Origin: a bacterium c-19
GTDB taxonomy: Bacteria > Bacillota_I > Bacilli_A > Erysipelotrichales > Erysipelotrichaceae
Assembly (NCBI GenBank): GCA_009917405.1
Contig: QZED01000004.1
Location: 1 to 64,000 of the forward strand
Direction of reading: 5' to 3'
DNA: 64,000 nucleotides
Shown here: positions 53,723 through 63,404 of the stretch, one piece after another
How positions within the stretch are numbered: position 1 is the stretch's first letter
Layout: each line of letters begins with the position of its first letter
Made by a program: the position numbers and the translations under genes
Notes under the pieces: generated by a model
What the model was told of the DNA's origin: nothing
Database searches by the model: none
Seen by the model: the letters and a program-made list of their open reading frames with translations, nothing else

Positions 53723-53757
53723 AAAAAAAGAAGGCATGAGAAATCGTGTCTTTTTTT
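53723..53757 (+). terminator. terminator after nfnB
   Basis: An A-rich 5' arm with GGCATGA pairs with TCGTGTC and a seven-T run, loop GAAA. Confidence 0.75.
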
Positions 53758-53839
53758 GTAATACAGCGTGCAACTCATTTTAAGCAAGCGAATAAGCACT
53801 CATTTGGTACACTATATATTGATTTATATTAACCGGTTC

Positions 53840-53889
53840 TTATTTAAGTAAATAATTTATTGACTTGAAACCGATAAGCTGCGTATAAT
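53840..53889 (+). promoter_or_regulatory. promoter and candidate operator of the XRE-ImmA-PIN operon
   Basis: TTGACT (53860) and TATAAT (53884) are separated by 18 bases. Just upstream is an inverted repeat TTATTT-AAGT-AAATAA (53840-53855), a plausible binding site for the encoded XRE repressor. A palindrome AACCGGTT lies at 53831-53838. Confidence 0.65.
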
Positions 53890-53912
53890 ATAAATGAAAA
53901 GGAGGTATTTGT

Positions 53913-54290
53913 ATGATCGATATGAAAGCGATTATCGCGAAGAATATCAGTCTTGCACTTAAAAAATCCGGAAAGAAGCAATATGAGCTTGCGAATGCAC
54001 TGGGATACTCAAAGCAGGTTGTCAGCAATATGCTTTTAGGTTCTCGTATGGTAAATGCAGTGGATTTAAAAAGAATTGCGATTTTTTGTAATGTGTCTAT
54101 GGACAGTCTGGTAGAAATACCTCAACAACCTGTTGAAGAAAATGTTGTTCGGGCATTTATGGGCGATGTGAATTCAGCTGAAGCAAAAAAGGGAATTGAA
54201 ATTGCAGATCGATTAATTGATATGTATTTGTTTCATGCCCGTATCTATAAAAGCGGTGTCATCGGTATGAAGAAGCGGAGCAGTTTATAA
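53913..54290 (+). CDS. XRE-family regulator of an ImmA-PIN operon
   Basis: A 125-residue protein. The N-terminal 65 residues form an XRE helix-turn-helix (KKQYELANALGYSKQVVSNM). The C-terminal half is helical and may bind the protease encoded next. It has a strong AAGGAGG site. Its stop overlaps the ATG of the ImmA-like gene (TAATG), so the two are coupled. By analogy with ImmR it is probably a repressor cleaved or released by the protease; that is inference. Confidence 0.82.
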   Translation: MIDMKAIIAKNISLALKKSGKKQYELANALGYSKQVVSNMLLGSRMVNAVDLKRIAIFCNVSMDSLVEIPQQPVEENVVRAFMGDVNSAEAKKGIEIADRLIDMYLFHARIYKSGVIGMKKRSSL

Positions 54291-55111
54291 TGAATAAGGT
54301 GATAGAAAACAGCTTGTTTAAGCGAAATACGGCACGTTTTCAAGAACTTCAAAGATGTGTTAAAGAATTTAATATATCTTATAACGGCAGTAATATTATT
54401 CAAGATGATATTTATAATATTTTAAAAAACTATGCGACAAAAAATAATCATCACTTAGAAATTTTTAAGTTGCCGATTCAAGACGATGATTTTTGTGCAT
54501 TTACCTGTATTCGTGAGGGACAACTTTTCACTGTTATTAATTCTGCACTACCTATTTCTAAGCAAATATTTGCGGCAGCACATGAACTGTATCATATATG
54601 GTGTTATATCTCTGATCAAGATGATGTATTATCTCATAGCGGTTCATTTTTAACAGCGGAATGTATGGATGAGCAAGCCGTAAACAGAGAAGATATTGAA
54701 GCGAATGCTTTTGCCGGTCTGCTTCTTGTACCGGCATCCTTATTATATGAACAAATTGAAATATATGATATTGATCGCAAACAAATGAACTTGGATTCAG
54801 TTGTTCGTTTAATGGATATTTTTGCGGTACCGTATAAAGCAATACTGCTTCGTCTTTTTGAAGAAAATATAATCAGTGAAAAAACTGTAAATCAATTGGC
54901 AGAAGAGGGAATACCAGATAGGCTAAGGATTTCTATGCAGATGAGAAATATTGCGGAGCGATGGCAGAAACGAACTCCAAATGAAATTGATATGGGTGTT
55001 TTACCAAACCGGGTAAAGCAAAACAAGGAAGCGGGGCTTTTATCTGAATCTCGCATCCTTGAGGATGAAAAACAGCTTGAAGATATGATGGCGTATCTTT
55101 TAAGAAAGTAG
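54290..55111 (+). CDS. ImmA/IrrE-type metallopeptidase
   Basis: A 273-residue protein. The zinc motif HELYH is at residues 98-102 and the third ligand Glu137 is in EANAFAGLLLVP, as in ImmA/IrrE proteases that cleave XRE-type repressors on stress. The N-terminal 80 residues and the C-terminal helical part (155-273) are less conserved. It overlaps the XRE gene upstream and is followed after 6 bases by the PIN-like gene. Confidence 0.87.
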   Translation: MNKVIENSLFKRNTARFQELQRCVKEFNISYNGSNIIQDDIYNILKNYATKNNHHLEIFKLPIQDDDFCAFTCIREGQLFTVINSALPISKQIFAAAHELYHIWCYISDQDDVLSHSGSFLTAECMDEQAVNREDIEANAFAGLLLVPASLLYEQIEIYDIDRKQMNLDSVVRLMDIFAVPYKAILLRLFEENIISEKTVNQLAEEGIPDRLRISMQMRNIAERWQKRTPNEIDMGVLPNRVKQNKEAGLLSESRILEDEKQLEDMMAYLLRK

Positions 55112-55117
55112 GATGAT

Positions 55118-55921
55118 ATGGGAGATAGAGGATGTGCTTTATTAGATACTGATTTTATTTCTAAGCTGTATGATACAAAAATAAATGAGTCGGATATGCT
55201 TATAAAAAGAATCGTAAGCATTGAAAAATTTCATTTCGTTTGTCATTATCAAACAGTGGTTGAACTTAAAAGCTATCATGTATCAGTATCTGATTGGGTG
55301 GAAAATAATGGAAAGATTACCGTTTATACAGATCGTACATTACTCCGACTTTTGCTTGGTTATTTCGGATCTGCGGCATATGGTTTGTATTTGAATATGC
55401 TTAAAGTAAGCTGTGATACGTTTTCTTACGGTTATTTTGAAAAGTATTACGCTTCATTGATACATTATCATAAAAGCACATGGTTAGATTGCAATATGAC
55501 TGATTTTATTAAACAGTTGCAAAAGTGTGATGAAGGTGTCGGAAAGGATAATAACTTAGGGGAAATTAAGCTTTATACTACTGCACAATTATTAGAAGCA
55601 ACAGGAATTGAGAATTTGTATATTTTCTGTTCAGATGATCGTAAAGCACGCTCAGTATTAGTAAATCAAGAGAATATTGATTGTGTAAGTGCAATAGCTT
55701 CGTTTTATTTAGCTAAAAAATATTTAAGTATGGATAAAGATACTGCCCGGTTATTCTTTGATTCATGGATGGAATTACATAAGAATTATAATCAAGCATA
55801 TTTTCGCGTATATCGAGCAGATGATTTTCAGATGGAAAGAGTCTTAGGTCAAGATCTATTTGATATGCTGTATGAGGATAAACTATATTTACAAAAGGAT
55901 GGACTTTTTAAAATGAAATAA
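55118..55921 (+). CDS. PIN-like nuclease, possible effector of the XRE-ImmA operon
   Basis: A 267-residue protein with PIN-fold acidic residues: LLDTDFI near the N-terminus (Asp10, Asp12), VVELKSYH (Glu49), NLGEIKLYTTAQLL (Glu149) and FCSDDRKAR (Asp173/Asp174). The GE-x-n-A and SDD-x-x-AR spacing is typical of PIN RNases. The middle insert (70-140) and C-terminal tail are unusual, so it is larger than VapC toxins. It is the last gene of a three-gene operon and would fit an RNase effector. Confidence 0.65.
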   Translation: MGDRGCALLDTDFISKLYDTKINESDMLIKRIVSIEKFHFVCHYQTVVELKSYHVSVSDWVENNGKITVYTDRTLLRLLLGYFGSAAYGLYLNMLKVSCDTFSYGYFEKYYASLIHYHKSTWLDCNMTDFIKQLQKCDEGVGKDNNLGEIKLYTTAQLLEATGIENLYIFCSDDRKARSVLVNQENIDCVSAIASFYLAKKYLSMDKDTARLFFDSWMELHKNYNQAYFRVYRADDFQMERVLGQDLFDMLYEDKLYLQKDGLFKMK

Positions 55922-56017
55922 AAATAGTACAACGTTTTTGGTTCTTTATGAAAACAGATGAGCTTAAATCACTGATTTTGATGAGTGAATATAACGAAAT
56001 AATATTTATGATAGGGG

Positions 56018-56046
56018 TTACATTTTGGTTTGTTTTATGATATAAT
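56018..56046 (+). promoter_or_regulatory. possible promoter of a hairpin-rich transcript
   Basis: TTACAT and TATAAT, 17 bases apart, about 100 bases after the PIN-like gene. No coding frame follows. Confidence 0.5.
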
Positions 56047-56052
56047 GCATAT

Positions 56053-56331
56053 AGAAATAAGATTTATTTCTGATTCATAATGAAGCGGCACTTGATTATG
56101 AATTGTGAATGATTCCGTTATTCTTCCTCTTTTCATGGAATTATTCATCATTATCGAATTTCCTTTCGATAACTAACTACGGAAAGGCACGTGGCAAGCG
56201 TGTCTTTCATTCTGTAAGGGATTGAGGGAATTGGATGAAGATGTACAGCGCTTAGTGAGAGGACTTGTTTTCGCAACTATTTTACTGTTCGGTATTTTCC
56301 CAAAGAATGATTTGACAAATCATTTCTTCGG
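56053..56331 (+). ncRNA. unexplained hairpin array, possible structured RNA
   Basis: In 280 bases there are five successive inverted repeats: ATTCATAAT/ATTATGAAT (56073-56103), GAATGATTCC/GGAATTATTC (56107-56146), ATCGAA/TTCGAT (56153-56170), GAAAGGCACG/CGTGTCTTTC (56182-56208) and AATGATTT/AAATCATT (56306-56324). A promoter-like element precedes them. A weak 43-codon frame (56231-56359) overlaps but has poor support. I see no match to a known RNA family. The flanking 55922-56017 and 56332-56552 show nothing else. Confidence 0.4.
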
Positions 56332-56552
56332 TTGTATTTGCGTTATAGATTCTCATTGATTATGAGGCTAATGTCTGGATAATTAACAGAGCCGTTGATT
56401 GAAAAAACCTTTTATCATTCAATGTACAGAGATTCTAATTATGATTAGTTTAGATAAACGCTTTATATGTTTTGGTATTAATAAAAAGTTATTAAGTTGA
56501 TCTATCATATCATTATAAAAAATATAAGAAAAAGGTTCTAAATAGGAATCTT

Positions 56553-56771
56553 TTATTTTTTATTGTTTTTTAAACCAAGTAAATAGTCTGAAGAAACATG
56601 ATAAAATTTGCATAATGTAATAAGATGATGAATCGGAAGCTCATTGGCGCCTCGCTCATACCGAGCATACATTGTTTGTGAAGTCTTTAAAACATCGGCA
56701 ATATTGCTTTGAGTCAGATCATTATCTTCACGCAAGTCTCGCAGTCTTTTCAGTAGTATATTTTGCTTCAT
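56553..56771 (-). CDS. small XRE-family DNA-binding protein
   Basis: A 72-residue protein that is essentially one helix-turn-helix domain (LREDNDLTQSNIADVLKTSQ). The ATG at 56771 has AGGTG upstream; an in-frame ATG 11 codons earlier lacks a site. It is divergent from the secreted-protein pseudogene and may control it or the hairpin region. Confidence 0.8.
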   Translation of the reverse strand: MKQNILLKRLRDLREDNDLTQSNIADVLKTSQTMYARYERGANELPIHHLITLCKFYHVSSDYLLGLKNNKK

Positions 56772-56924
56772 TTTTTCACCTGCACAAACTATAGCATAGT
56801 ACATATATTTACTATTGAATTTAGTAAATATTTGTACTATAATTAAATTATCCCGAACTTGATACTTTATGTATTAAAATAAATTTTATTGAAATCAGGG
56901 ATAATTAAACGAAGGAGAGAAAAT

Positions 56925-58362
56925 ATGAAGAAATTAATAAAATGGGGAATGATTGTGTTTTTATGTTTAACCAGAACCAAAAATTGATTTTTTAAACTTA
57001 GGTTTGATCAGTGCAGAGTTTGAATTAGGCAGAACTTATGAAATAGATGTTGATACAATATCCTTGGCACCTTATAAATATTGTTTAGATGCCGGTTATT
57101 ATAACCATTCATCAATAACAACAATTCTTTTACCTGGTTTATGGGATAAAAAATTCACAGATAAACTTACTGATAAAGATAATACATCAATCAAAAGTTA
57201 TGGACATTTTGAAGAGGATGGTTTTGTCGATGAGTGTACAAGGAAATACGGCGATTTAAAAGGTTTTATCCATAAACAAGATGGTACTGAAAGTTTACCA
57301 TTAATATATGCGGAAATCATATTAAGTAAGGAAGGAAAAATAGTTGATTCTGTTAAAAGTGGGTCAAACGGATATTTCAGTTTTAATAAAATAAAAAAGG
57401 GTAAGTATGATGTTATTGTAAGAAGTAATTACTATGAAACTTATAAAGGAAAAACAGAGGTGAAAGGAGGAAAAGAAACAGACTTAGGTATTATTTTATT
57501 AAAGCCTTATGCTGATTCAGTTATTGTAAAAGGCAAAATTTATGATTCAAAAACAAAAGAGGGAATTGCTGAAGCAGAAGTTTCAGTAGATGGTTATGCA
57601 GATAGAACAGTAATTACTGATGATGCTGGTTATTATAGTTTAGAAGTTCCGAAAGGGAATCATAAAATTAATGTAAATGCTAAAAATTACGCGTCTAATA
57701 CATATCAATCGGATTTTACTATTGATAGAGATCAATTAGATATAGGATTAGATAAACAGTATGATTATAAGGTTTTAACAATTAATCCTGGCGAATCTTA
57801 TGAATTAAATTTCAAAAAATCAAAAAATATTTATGTTATATTTGATAAAGATACTGAATACAGTGCGGCTTTTGATAGTAATCTAGTCTATCATGCGCAA
57901 GAGGAGGCAAAAACAGAATTTTGGAGTCCTGTTAATAATGGATCGCATTGGGAGATTAAAGTTTATTCAGGGCTATTAACCGTTTTTGTAAGCGAAGATT
58001 TTGATATGGGGCCATGTGAAGATCTTACGAATTATGCTGATTATAATAATTTAAATGGATTAGAGCCTTTGATTGCTTACGAATTAACAGCCGGGCAAAC
58101 AATAACTTTTGATAACCAAAATGATGATTTTGGAACAATTAGATACTATGCTTATTCAAATGATGTGTCATTTAAAGAAACATGTGAAAATTACTATTAC
58201 ACTAATCATTTTGGTTGGGATCCGGATATAGAAGTAATTGAAGAAAGCGGTAAACAAAACTTTTGGTCTTATATAGGTGGCTTATCAAGAGTAACATTTG
58301 AAATAAAAAGTGGCTCTTTAACACTTTACTTTTACCGACGGGAAAAATTAACAGTCTATTAA
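56925..58362 (+). pseudogene. secreted protein with repeated Ig-like carboxypeptidase-regulatory domains, frameshifted near its start
   Basis: An ATG at 56925 with GAAGGAG begins a signal-peptide-like frame (MKKLIKWGMIVFLCL) that stops at 56985-56987. The rest, over 450 codons, is open in the +1 frame from 56971. It holds two CNA-B/carboxypeptidase-regulatory-like domains (FIHKQDGTESLPLIYAEI to LGIILLKPY, and VKGKIYDSKTKEGIAEAEVS to KNYASNTYQ) and two beta-rich C-terminal modules. One extra A in the AAAAA run at about 56979-56983 would explain the shift. It could also be phase variation or a sequencing error. Confidence 0.7.
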
Positions 58363-58445
58363 TTAATGGTATAAATATCTAAAACAAGAGTGAGAAACAT
58401 TAAGAAGGAAAGAGGGAACAATATTTGATATTTCTGTATCAAATA

Positions 58446-58475
58446 TTGACAAACGCTTTCCTTTTCCGTTATAAT
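58446..58475 (+). promoter_or_regulatory. promoter of the leuS T-box leader
   Basis: A consensus TTGACA and TATAAT are separated by 18 bases, just upstream of the leader. Confidence 0.78.
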
Positions 58476-58484
58476 CATTACGAA

Positions 58485-58702
58485 ATAAAGGCAGTGAATT
58501 AGAGTAGTACGTAAAAGCCTGTATCAAGAGAGCAGTTGGTCGGTGAAAAACTGTTATATGCTTTTAGGGAACTCACTAAGGAGCCGATAATGAAAAGTTA
58601 TACGTAGCCTTGCGTTAAAAGGTGAAGTGCATATATTTATATGAATATATGAAGCAAGGTGGTACCGCGTATATTACGTCCTCGCAGGGACGTTTTTTTA
58701 TG
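58485..58702 (+). promoter_or_regulatory. T-box leader controlling leuS, Leu specifier CTC
   Basis: The T-box core AGGTGGTACCGCG is at 58657-58669. An AGAGAGC AG-bulge element and GGTCGGTG distal-loop element are at about 58529-58546. The GGGAA-CTC-AC context places the specifier CTC (Leu) at 58572-58574. The terminator ACGTCC/GGGACGT with a T-run is at 58676-58699. This is the expected control for leucyl-tRNA synthetase. Confidence 0.93.
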
Positions 58703-58722
58703 CTAAGAAAGGTGGAAATAAG

Positions 58723-61119
58723 ATGGGCTTTGATCATCAGAAAATTGAAAAGAAATGGCAGGCATACTGGGAAGAAAATAAAACCTTTGTATGTGATGTA
58801 TGGGATTTTGATAAACCGAAATTTTATGCAGTAGATATGTTCCCTTATCCGAGCGGACAGGGACTGCATGTCGGTCATCCGGAAGGCTATACGGCAAGTG
58901 ATATTGTATGCAGAATGAAGAAGATGCAGGGATATAATGTGTTGCATCCGATGGGTTTTGATTCTTTCGGTTTACCGGCGGAACAATATGCAATACAGAC
59001 CGGTAATCATCCGGAAGGCTTTACATTAGAAAATATTGCGACCTTTACTCGTCAGTTAAAAATGTTAGGATTCGGACTTGATTGGGATAAACAGGTTTCA
59101 ACATGCGATCCGAGCTATTATAAATGGACTCAATGGATCTTTAAACAGCTGTATGAGGACGGCTTGGCGCGCTATGTCAATATTCCGGTAAATTGGTGTG
59201 AGGAACTGGGAACAGTATTGGCAAATGATGAAATTATTGATGGTAAAAGTGAGCGCGGCGGTTATCCGGTCGTGCGCAAAAATATGATGCAGTGGGTGAT
59301 TGATATTGTAAAATATGCCGATCGCTTATTAGAGGGATTGGACACATTAGATTGGCCGAATTCTACAAAGGAAATGCAGCGTCATTGGATCGGTCGTTCC
59401 TATGGTGCGCACGTTGATTTTAAGGTCGCCGGGCATGATGAGCAATTCACCGTATTTACGACACGCTGCGATACACTGTTCGGTGCTACCTATTGTGTTC
59501 TTGCGCCTGAGCATGAGTTAGTTGCCAAAATCACTACTGCCGCACAAAAGGCAGAGGTAGAAAAATACATAGCTTCCTGCGCTCATAAATCAGAACTGGA
59601 GCGTACCGAGTTAAACAAAGAAAAGACCGGTGTATTTACCGGTGCCTATGCGATCAATCCCGTGAATAATAAGCAGATTCCGATTTGGATTTCAGATTAT
59701 GTATTGGCATCATACGGAACCGGCGCAATTATGGCTGTTCCGGCGCATGATGAACGTGATTATGCATTTGCGAAAAAGTTTGAACTTGAGATTATTCCGG
59801 TACTTCAAGGCGGAGATATTACCAAAGAAGCGTGGACACAGGATGGTGTACATATCAATTCCGATTTCTTAAACGGTATGAACAAAGAAGATGCGATTGC
59901 TGCTATGATCGCTTATTTAGAAACAAATAAATGCGGACGTTCACAGGTGAATTATCGTTTGCGTGAATGGATCTTTGCCCGTCAGCGCTATTGGGGTGAG
60001 CCGATTCCGGTTGTTCATATGGAAGACGGAAAGAGTGTTGCCTTAGCCGATGATGAGCTTCCGCTCGTGTTGCCGCCGTTAGCCGATTACTCCCCGAGCA
60101 AGAGCGGTGCCAGTCCGTTAGAAAAGGCGGTAGATTGGGTCAATGTAGAAAGAAACGGTCAAAAAGGGAAGCGTGAAACAAGCACAATGCCGGGCAGTGC
60201 GGGATCCAGCTGGTATTTCTTACGCTATATCGATCCGCACAACGATAAAGCGTTTGCCGATCAGCGTCTGTTAAAACACTGGCTTCCGGTCGATTTATAT
60301 ATCGGCGGAAGTGAGCATGCGGTAGGGCATCTGTTGTATTCCCGTATGTGGAACAATTACCTTTATGATAAAGGCTTAGTGCCGGTAAAGGAACCGTTTC
60401 AGCGTTTATTCCATCAAGGTATGATCTTGGGTGAAAACAATGAAAAGATGTCAAAATCACGCGGTAATGTCGTAAATCCTGATGATATTACCGAGCGCTA
60501 CGGTGCCGATACCTTACGTTTATATGAAATGTTTATGGGACCGTTGGAAGCCAGCAAGCCATGGGCGGACAGCGGAGTCGAAGGCAGCCGTAAATGGCTT
60601 GATCGCGTATGGCGCTTATTTATGGAATCAGATAAGCTGAGTGATGAAAACGACGGGACGCTGGATTACAGTTATCACTATACGGTAAAAAAGGTTACCA
60701 ATGATTTTGAATCATTAAATATGAATACGGCGATCTCACAAATGATGATCTTTATCAATGACTGCTACAAGGCGGATAAAATTTATCGTCCGTATGCACT
60801 TGATTTTATCAAAATGCTGTCTTGTGTTGCACCGCATGTATGTGAGGAAATGTATACGACCTTAACACAAAAGCCATGTATCGCTGATGAAGCGTGGCCG
60901 ATTTATGATGAAAAACAGCTAGTTAAGAGTGAAATCGAAATTATCGTACAGGTAAACGGAAAACTGCGCGGTAAATTCATGATCGATGCAGAAGCTGATG
61001 AAGAAGCCATCAAGCAGGAAGCTTTACAGGTACCGAACGTACTGACACAGATCGAGGGAAAAACAGTACGCAAAATCATTGTCGTAAAGGGCAAGGTTGT
61101 AAATATTGTCGCAAACTAA
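58723..61119 (+). CDS. leuS: leucyl-tRNA synthetase
   Basis: LeuS, 798 residues, is a class I synthetase. The HIGH motif reads HVGH at residues 49-52 and the KMSKS motif is intact in [10 protein letters not shown]. The CP1 editing domain ([12 protein letters not shown] and the [15 protein letters not shown] segment) is present, so mischarged tRNA should be cleared. The anticodon-binding helical domain and the C-terminal domain follow. AAAGGTGG precedes the ATG. Under T-box control and closed by its own terminator. Confidence 0.97.
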   Translation: MGFDHQKIEKKWQAYWEENKTFVCDVWDFDKPKFYAVDMFPYPSGQGLHVGHPEGYTASDIVCRMKKMQGYNVLHPMGFDSFGLPAEQYAIQTGNHPEGFTLENIATFTRQLKMLGFGLDWDKQVSTCDPSYYKWTQWIFKQLYEDGLARYVNIPVNWCEELGTVLANDEIIDGKSERGGYPVVRKNMMQWVIDIVKYADRLLEGLDTLDWPNSTKEMQRHWIGRSYGAHVDFKVAGHDEQFTVFTTRCDTLFGATYCVLAPEHELVAKITTAAQKAEVEKYIASCAHKSELERTELNKEKTGVFTGAYAINPVNNKQIPIWISDYVLASYGTGAIMAVPAHDERDYAFAKKFELEIIPVLQGGDITKEAWTQDGVHINSDFLNGMNKEDAIAAMIAYLETNKCGRSQVNYRLREWIFARQRYWGEPIPVVHMEDGKSVALADDELPLVLPPLADYSPSKSGASPLEKAVDWVNVERNGQKGKRETSTMPGSAGSSWYFLRYIDPHNDKAFADQRLLKHWLPVDLYIGGSEHAVGHLLYSRMWNNYLYDKGLVPVKEPFQRLFHQGMILGENNEKMSKSRGNVVNPDDITERYGADTLRLYEMFMGPLEASKPWADSGVEGSRKWLDRVWRLFMESDKLSDENDGTLDYSYHYTVKKVTNDFESLNMNTAISQMMIFINDCYKADKIYRPYALDFIKMLSCVAPHVCEEMYTTLTQKPCIADEAWPIYDEKQLVKSEIEIIVQVNGKLRGKFMIDAEADEEAIKQEALQVPNVLTQIEGKTVRKIIVVKGKVVNIVAN

Positions 61120-61145
61120 AAGTGATTATTTTAATCGCTTTTTAG
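61118..61145 (+). terminator. terminator after leuS
   Basis: AAAAGTGATT/AATCGCTTTT (with a G-U pair) forms a 10-bp stem followed by T. The 5' arm overlaps the leuS stop codon. Confidence 0.75.
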
Positions 61146-61182
61146 TTTATAATAGAAAATAAAAACAGAAAGAAGGGATAGG

Positions 61183-62403
61183 ATGCTGCAACGATATCGA
61201 GGCTTAAGAAAAGAAATCTACGTGCTGTTTTACGGACGTGTCGTTACGAGTATGGGGGCAATGATTTGGCCGATGATGACTTTGATTCTAACCAATAAAA
61301 TGAATATGGGGGCTTCTGATGCCGCCTTTCTTTTATTGATATTCGGACTCGGACAGCTGCCTTTTACGCTGTTCGGCGGTGTGCTTGCCGATCGTTTTAA
61401 CAAGAAAAATAATATTATTATTTGTGATTTAATTACGGTGATCAGCTATGCGATTTGTGCCTTTATTCCCTTATCAACGATTTCGTTATTCTTTATGTTT
61501 ACGGCAAGTGCCTTTGCGGCCTTTGAGCATCCTTCCTATCAGGCACTGCTTGCGGATTTATCCGCTTCCGATGAGCGTGAGCAGGTATACAGCCTGTCGT
61601 ATTTAGGCATGAATCTCGGCTTTGTGATTGCGCCTGCCTTAGGCGGTTTATTATTCGAGCATTATTTACCGGTTGCATTTTTACTGACATCGCTTGCGAC
61701 CTTAAGTTCTACCTTATTGATCGCTTTCTTAGTCAAAGATATCAAGCGTAGGGAATCAAAACAGGTCAATATATATGAACAGGGAAGCGGTAATTTATCG
61801 GTTTGTAAAGTATTGAAACAAAATCCGTGTGTCGCACTGTTTATCTTTATCATTGGTGCTTCAACGCTCGTTTATACACAGCTTAATTTTTTACTGCCGC
61901 TCAATATGGAACGAAGCTTCGGCGTTGACGGTGCGCGATATTACGGTCTGTTATCCAGCGTTAATGCGCTTGTCGTGATTGTGGCGACACCGCTATTCAC
62001 CACTTTACTGACACGAATTCAAGATACCAAAAAGCTGCGCTTAGGCTTGGCGATACAGGTACTCGGATTTACGATGTTTATGTTTATTCAAGGGATCTTG
62101 TGGCTGCATTATGTTGCGATTATTATCTTTACTTTCGGTGAGGTGATCGTTACACTCGGCATGGCTCCTTATGTCAGCCGCCGCATTCCTGCCTTATATC
62201 GCGGACGTATGAGTGCGGTGGAAATGGTTTTCAGAAATCTGTTTGAGGTTTTCTCCAGACAAGGCATTGCCTGTCTTGTCGAGCTGATCAGCATAGTGCA
62301 GGTTTGGGGATTCATCGGTATCTACGGTTTTATTCTCGTCTTGCTTGTAACAGTGCTGATTCATATGGATCGACGGTATTATCCACTGCTTCAGCAATCC
62401 TAA
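61183..62403 (+). CDS. MFS transporter, drug-efflux-like
   Basis: A 406-residue major facilitator protein with about 12 membrane helices. GGVLADRFNKKN is the loop 2-3 superfamily motif. The overall pattern resembles multidrug exporters of the 12-helix type, but the substrate is unknown. The ATG has AGAAGGGATAGG upstream. It is monocistronic. Confidence 0.85.
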   Translation: MLQRYRGLRKEIYVLFYGRVVTSMGAMIWPMMTLILTNKMNMGASDAAFLLLIFGLGQLPFTLFGGVLADRFNKKNNIIICDLITVISYAICAFIPLSTISLFFMFTASAFAAFEHPSYQALLADLSASDEREQVYSLSYLGMNLGFVIAPALGGLLFEHYLPVAFLLTSLATLSSTLLIAFLVKDIKRRESKQVNIYEQGSGNLSVCKVLKQNPCVALFIFIIGASTLVYTQLNFLLPLNMERSFGVDGARYYGLLSSVNALVVIVATPLFTTLLTRIQDTKKLRLGLAIQVLGFTMFMFIQGILWLHYVAIIIFTFGEVIVTLGMAPYVSRRIPALYRGRMSAVEMVFRNLFEVFSRQGIACLVELISIVQVWGFIGIYGFILVLLVTVLIHMDRRYYPLLQQS

Positions 62404-62441
62404 AGCGCAGGGAAGAAGATGAATTCCGAGTCAATATTTAT

Positions 62442-62471
62442 TTGCCATGCCCTTTTGCTTTATGGTATAAT
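62442..62471 (+). promoter_or_regulatory. promoter of yebC
   Basis: TTGCCA and TATAAT are separated by 18 bases, about 68 bases before the start codon. Confidence 0.65.
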
Positions 62472-62538
62472 AAACATTGAAGTGATTACATAAATAATAG
62501 TAATACACTACCGTTTGATTTTGAAAGGTGATGAAACA

Positions 62539-63270
62539 ATGGGTAGACATTTTGAAGTACGTGCCGCATCAATGGCAAAAACTGCAGCGGCGAAGGCAAA
62601 GCTGTATTCTCGTTACGGTAAAGAAATTTTAGTGGCAGCGAAAAACGGTGTTCCCGATCCGGATATGAATGCTGCTTTGAAAAAGGTAATTGAACGTGCC
62701 AAAGCCAATCAAGTACCGGCAGATGTAATTAAGCGTGCAATCGACAAGGCTAAGGGCGGTACCGGTGAAAACTATTCTCCGGCTTCTTATGAGGGCTTCG
62801 GAAGCGGCGGTGCCGCAACTGTGATTATCGATTGCTTAACCGATAATACGAATCGCACGATCGCAGATTTACGTGCATGCTTCAATAAATCTCATGCAAA
62901 AATGGGTGTCAGCGGATCAGTTTCCTTTAACTACGAAAAGGTCGGCTTTATTTCCTTAAAATATGAAGATGAAGAAACGATGATGGAATCTTTGATCATG
63001 GCTGAGGTTGATTTAAAGGATATCGAAACCGAAGAAGGACAAATGACGATTACAGTAGAGCCTTCTGATTTGAATAAGGCAAAGGAAGCGATTGAAGCAA
63101 TGATTCCCGATGTTTCCTTTGATGCATTAGAGCTGACAATGCTTCCTAATGAATATGTAGAGTTGGAAGGTGAGGACTTAGAGCTGTTCCAACGCTTGAT
63201 TCGCTTATTGGACGATGTTGACGATGTACAGAATGTATATCATAATGTTTCTAATCTAAACCAAGAATAA
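62539..63270 (+). CDS. yebC: YebC/PmpR-family protein
   Basis: A 243-residue YebC-family protein. The N-terminal GRHFEVRAASMAKTAAAKAK, the three-domain layout and the central GFGSGGAATVIIDCLTDN region are typical. The family was named for transcription regulation, and members are now linked to ribosome rescue at difficult peptide motifs. The ATG at 62539 has AAAGGTG upstream. The common SKWxxIKH N-terminal box is replaced by the RHFEVR form seen in one subfamily. Confidence 0.9.
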   Translation: MGRHFEVRAASMAKTAAAKAKLYSRYGKEILVAAKNGVPDPDMNAALKKVIERAKANQVPADVIKRAIDKAKGGTGENYSPASYEGFGSGGAATVIIDCLTDNTNRTIADLRACFNKSHAKMGVSGSVSFNYEKVGFISLKYEDEETMMESLIMAEVDLKDIETEEGQMTITVEPSDLNKAKEAIEAMIPDVSFDALELTMLPNEYVELEGEDLELFQRLIRLLDDVDDVQNVYHNVSNLNQE

Positions 63271-63287
63271 CAACGAATTAAATAAAG

Positions 63288-63329
63288 AGATGATGCAGGA
63301 ATGATATTCCGAGGTATCATCTTTTTTTG
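63288..63329 (+). terminator. terminator after yebC
   Basis: AGATGAT/ATCATCT encloses GGAAT/ATTCC and is followed by a seven-T run. Confidence 0.82.
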
Positions 63330-63404
63330 ATATAAAATTTATCAATTTTGACATAAAATCATAAAGCTGATAAGCATATCGGGCATGAATGTAAGATGCA
63401 TCTG

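Noticed and set aside
56231-56359. A 43-codon TTG-start frame with a hydrophobic stretch in the hairpin region
   Set aside because: Weak start, no spacing-correct ribosome site, and it overlaps inverted repeats; kept only as a remark.
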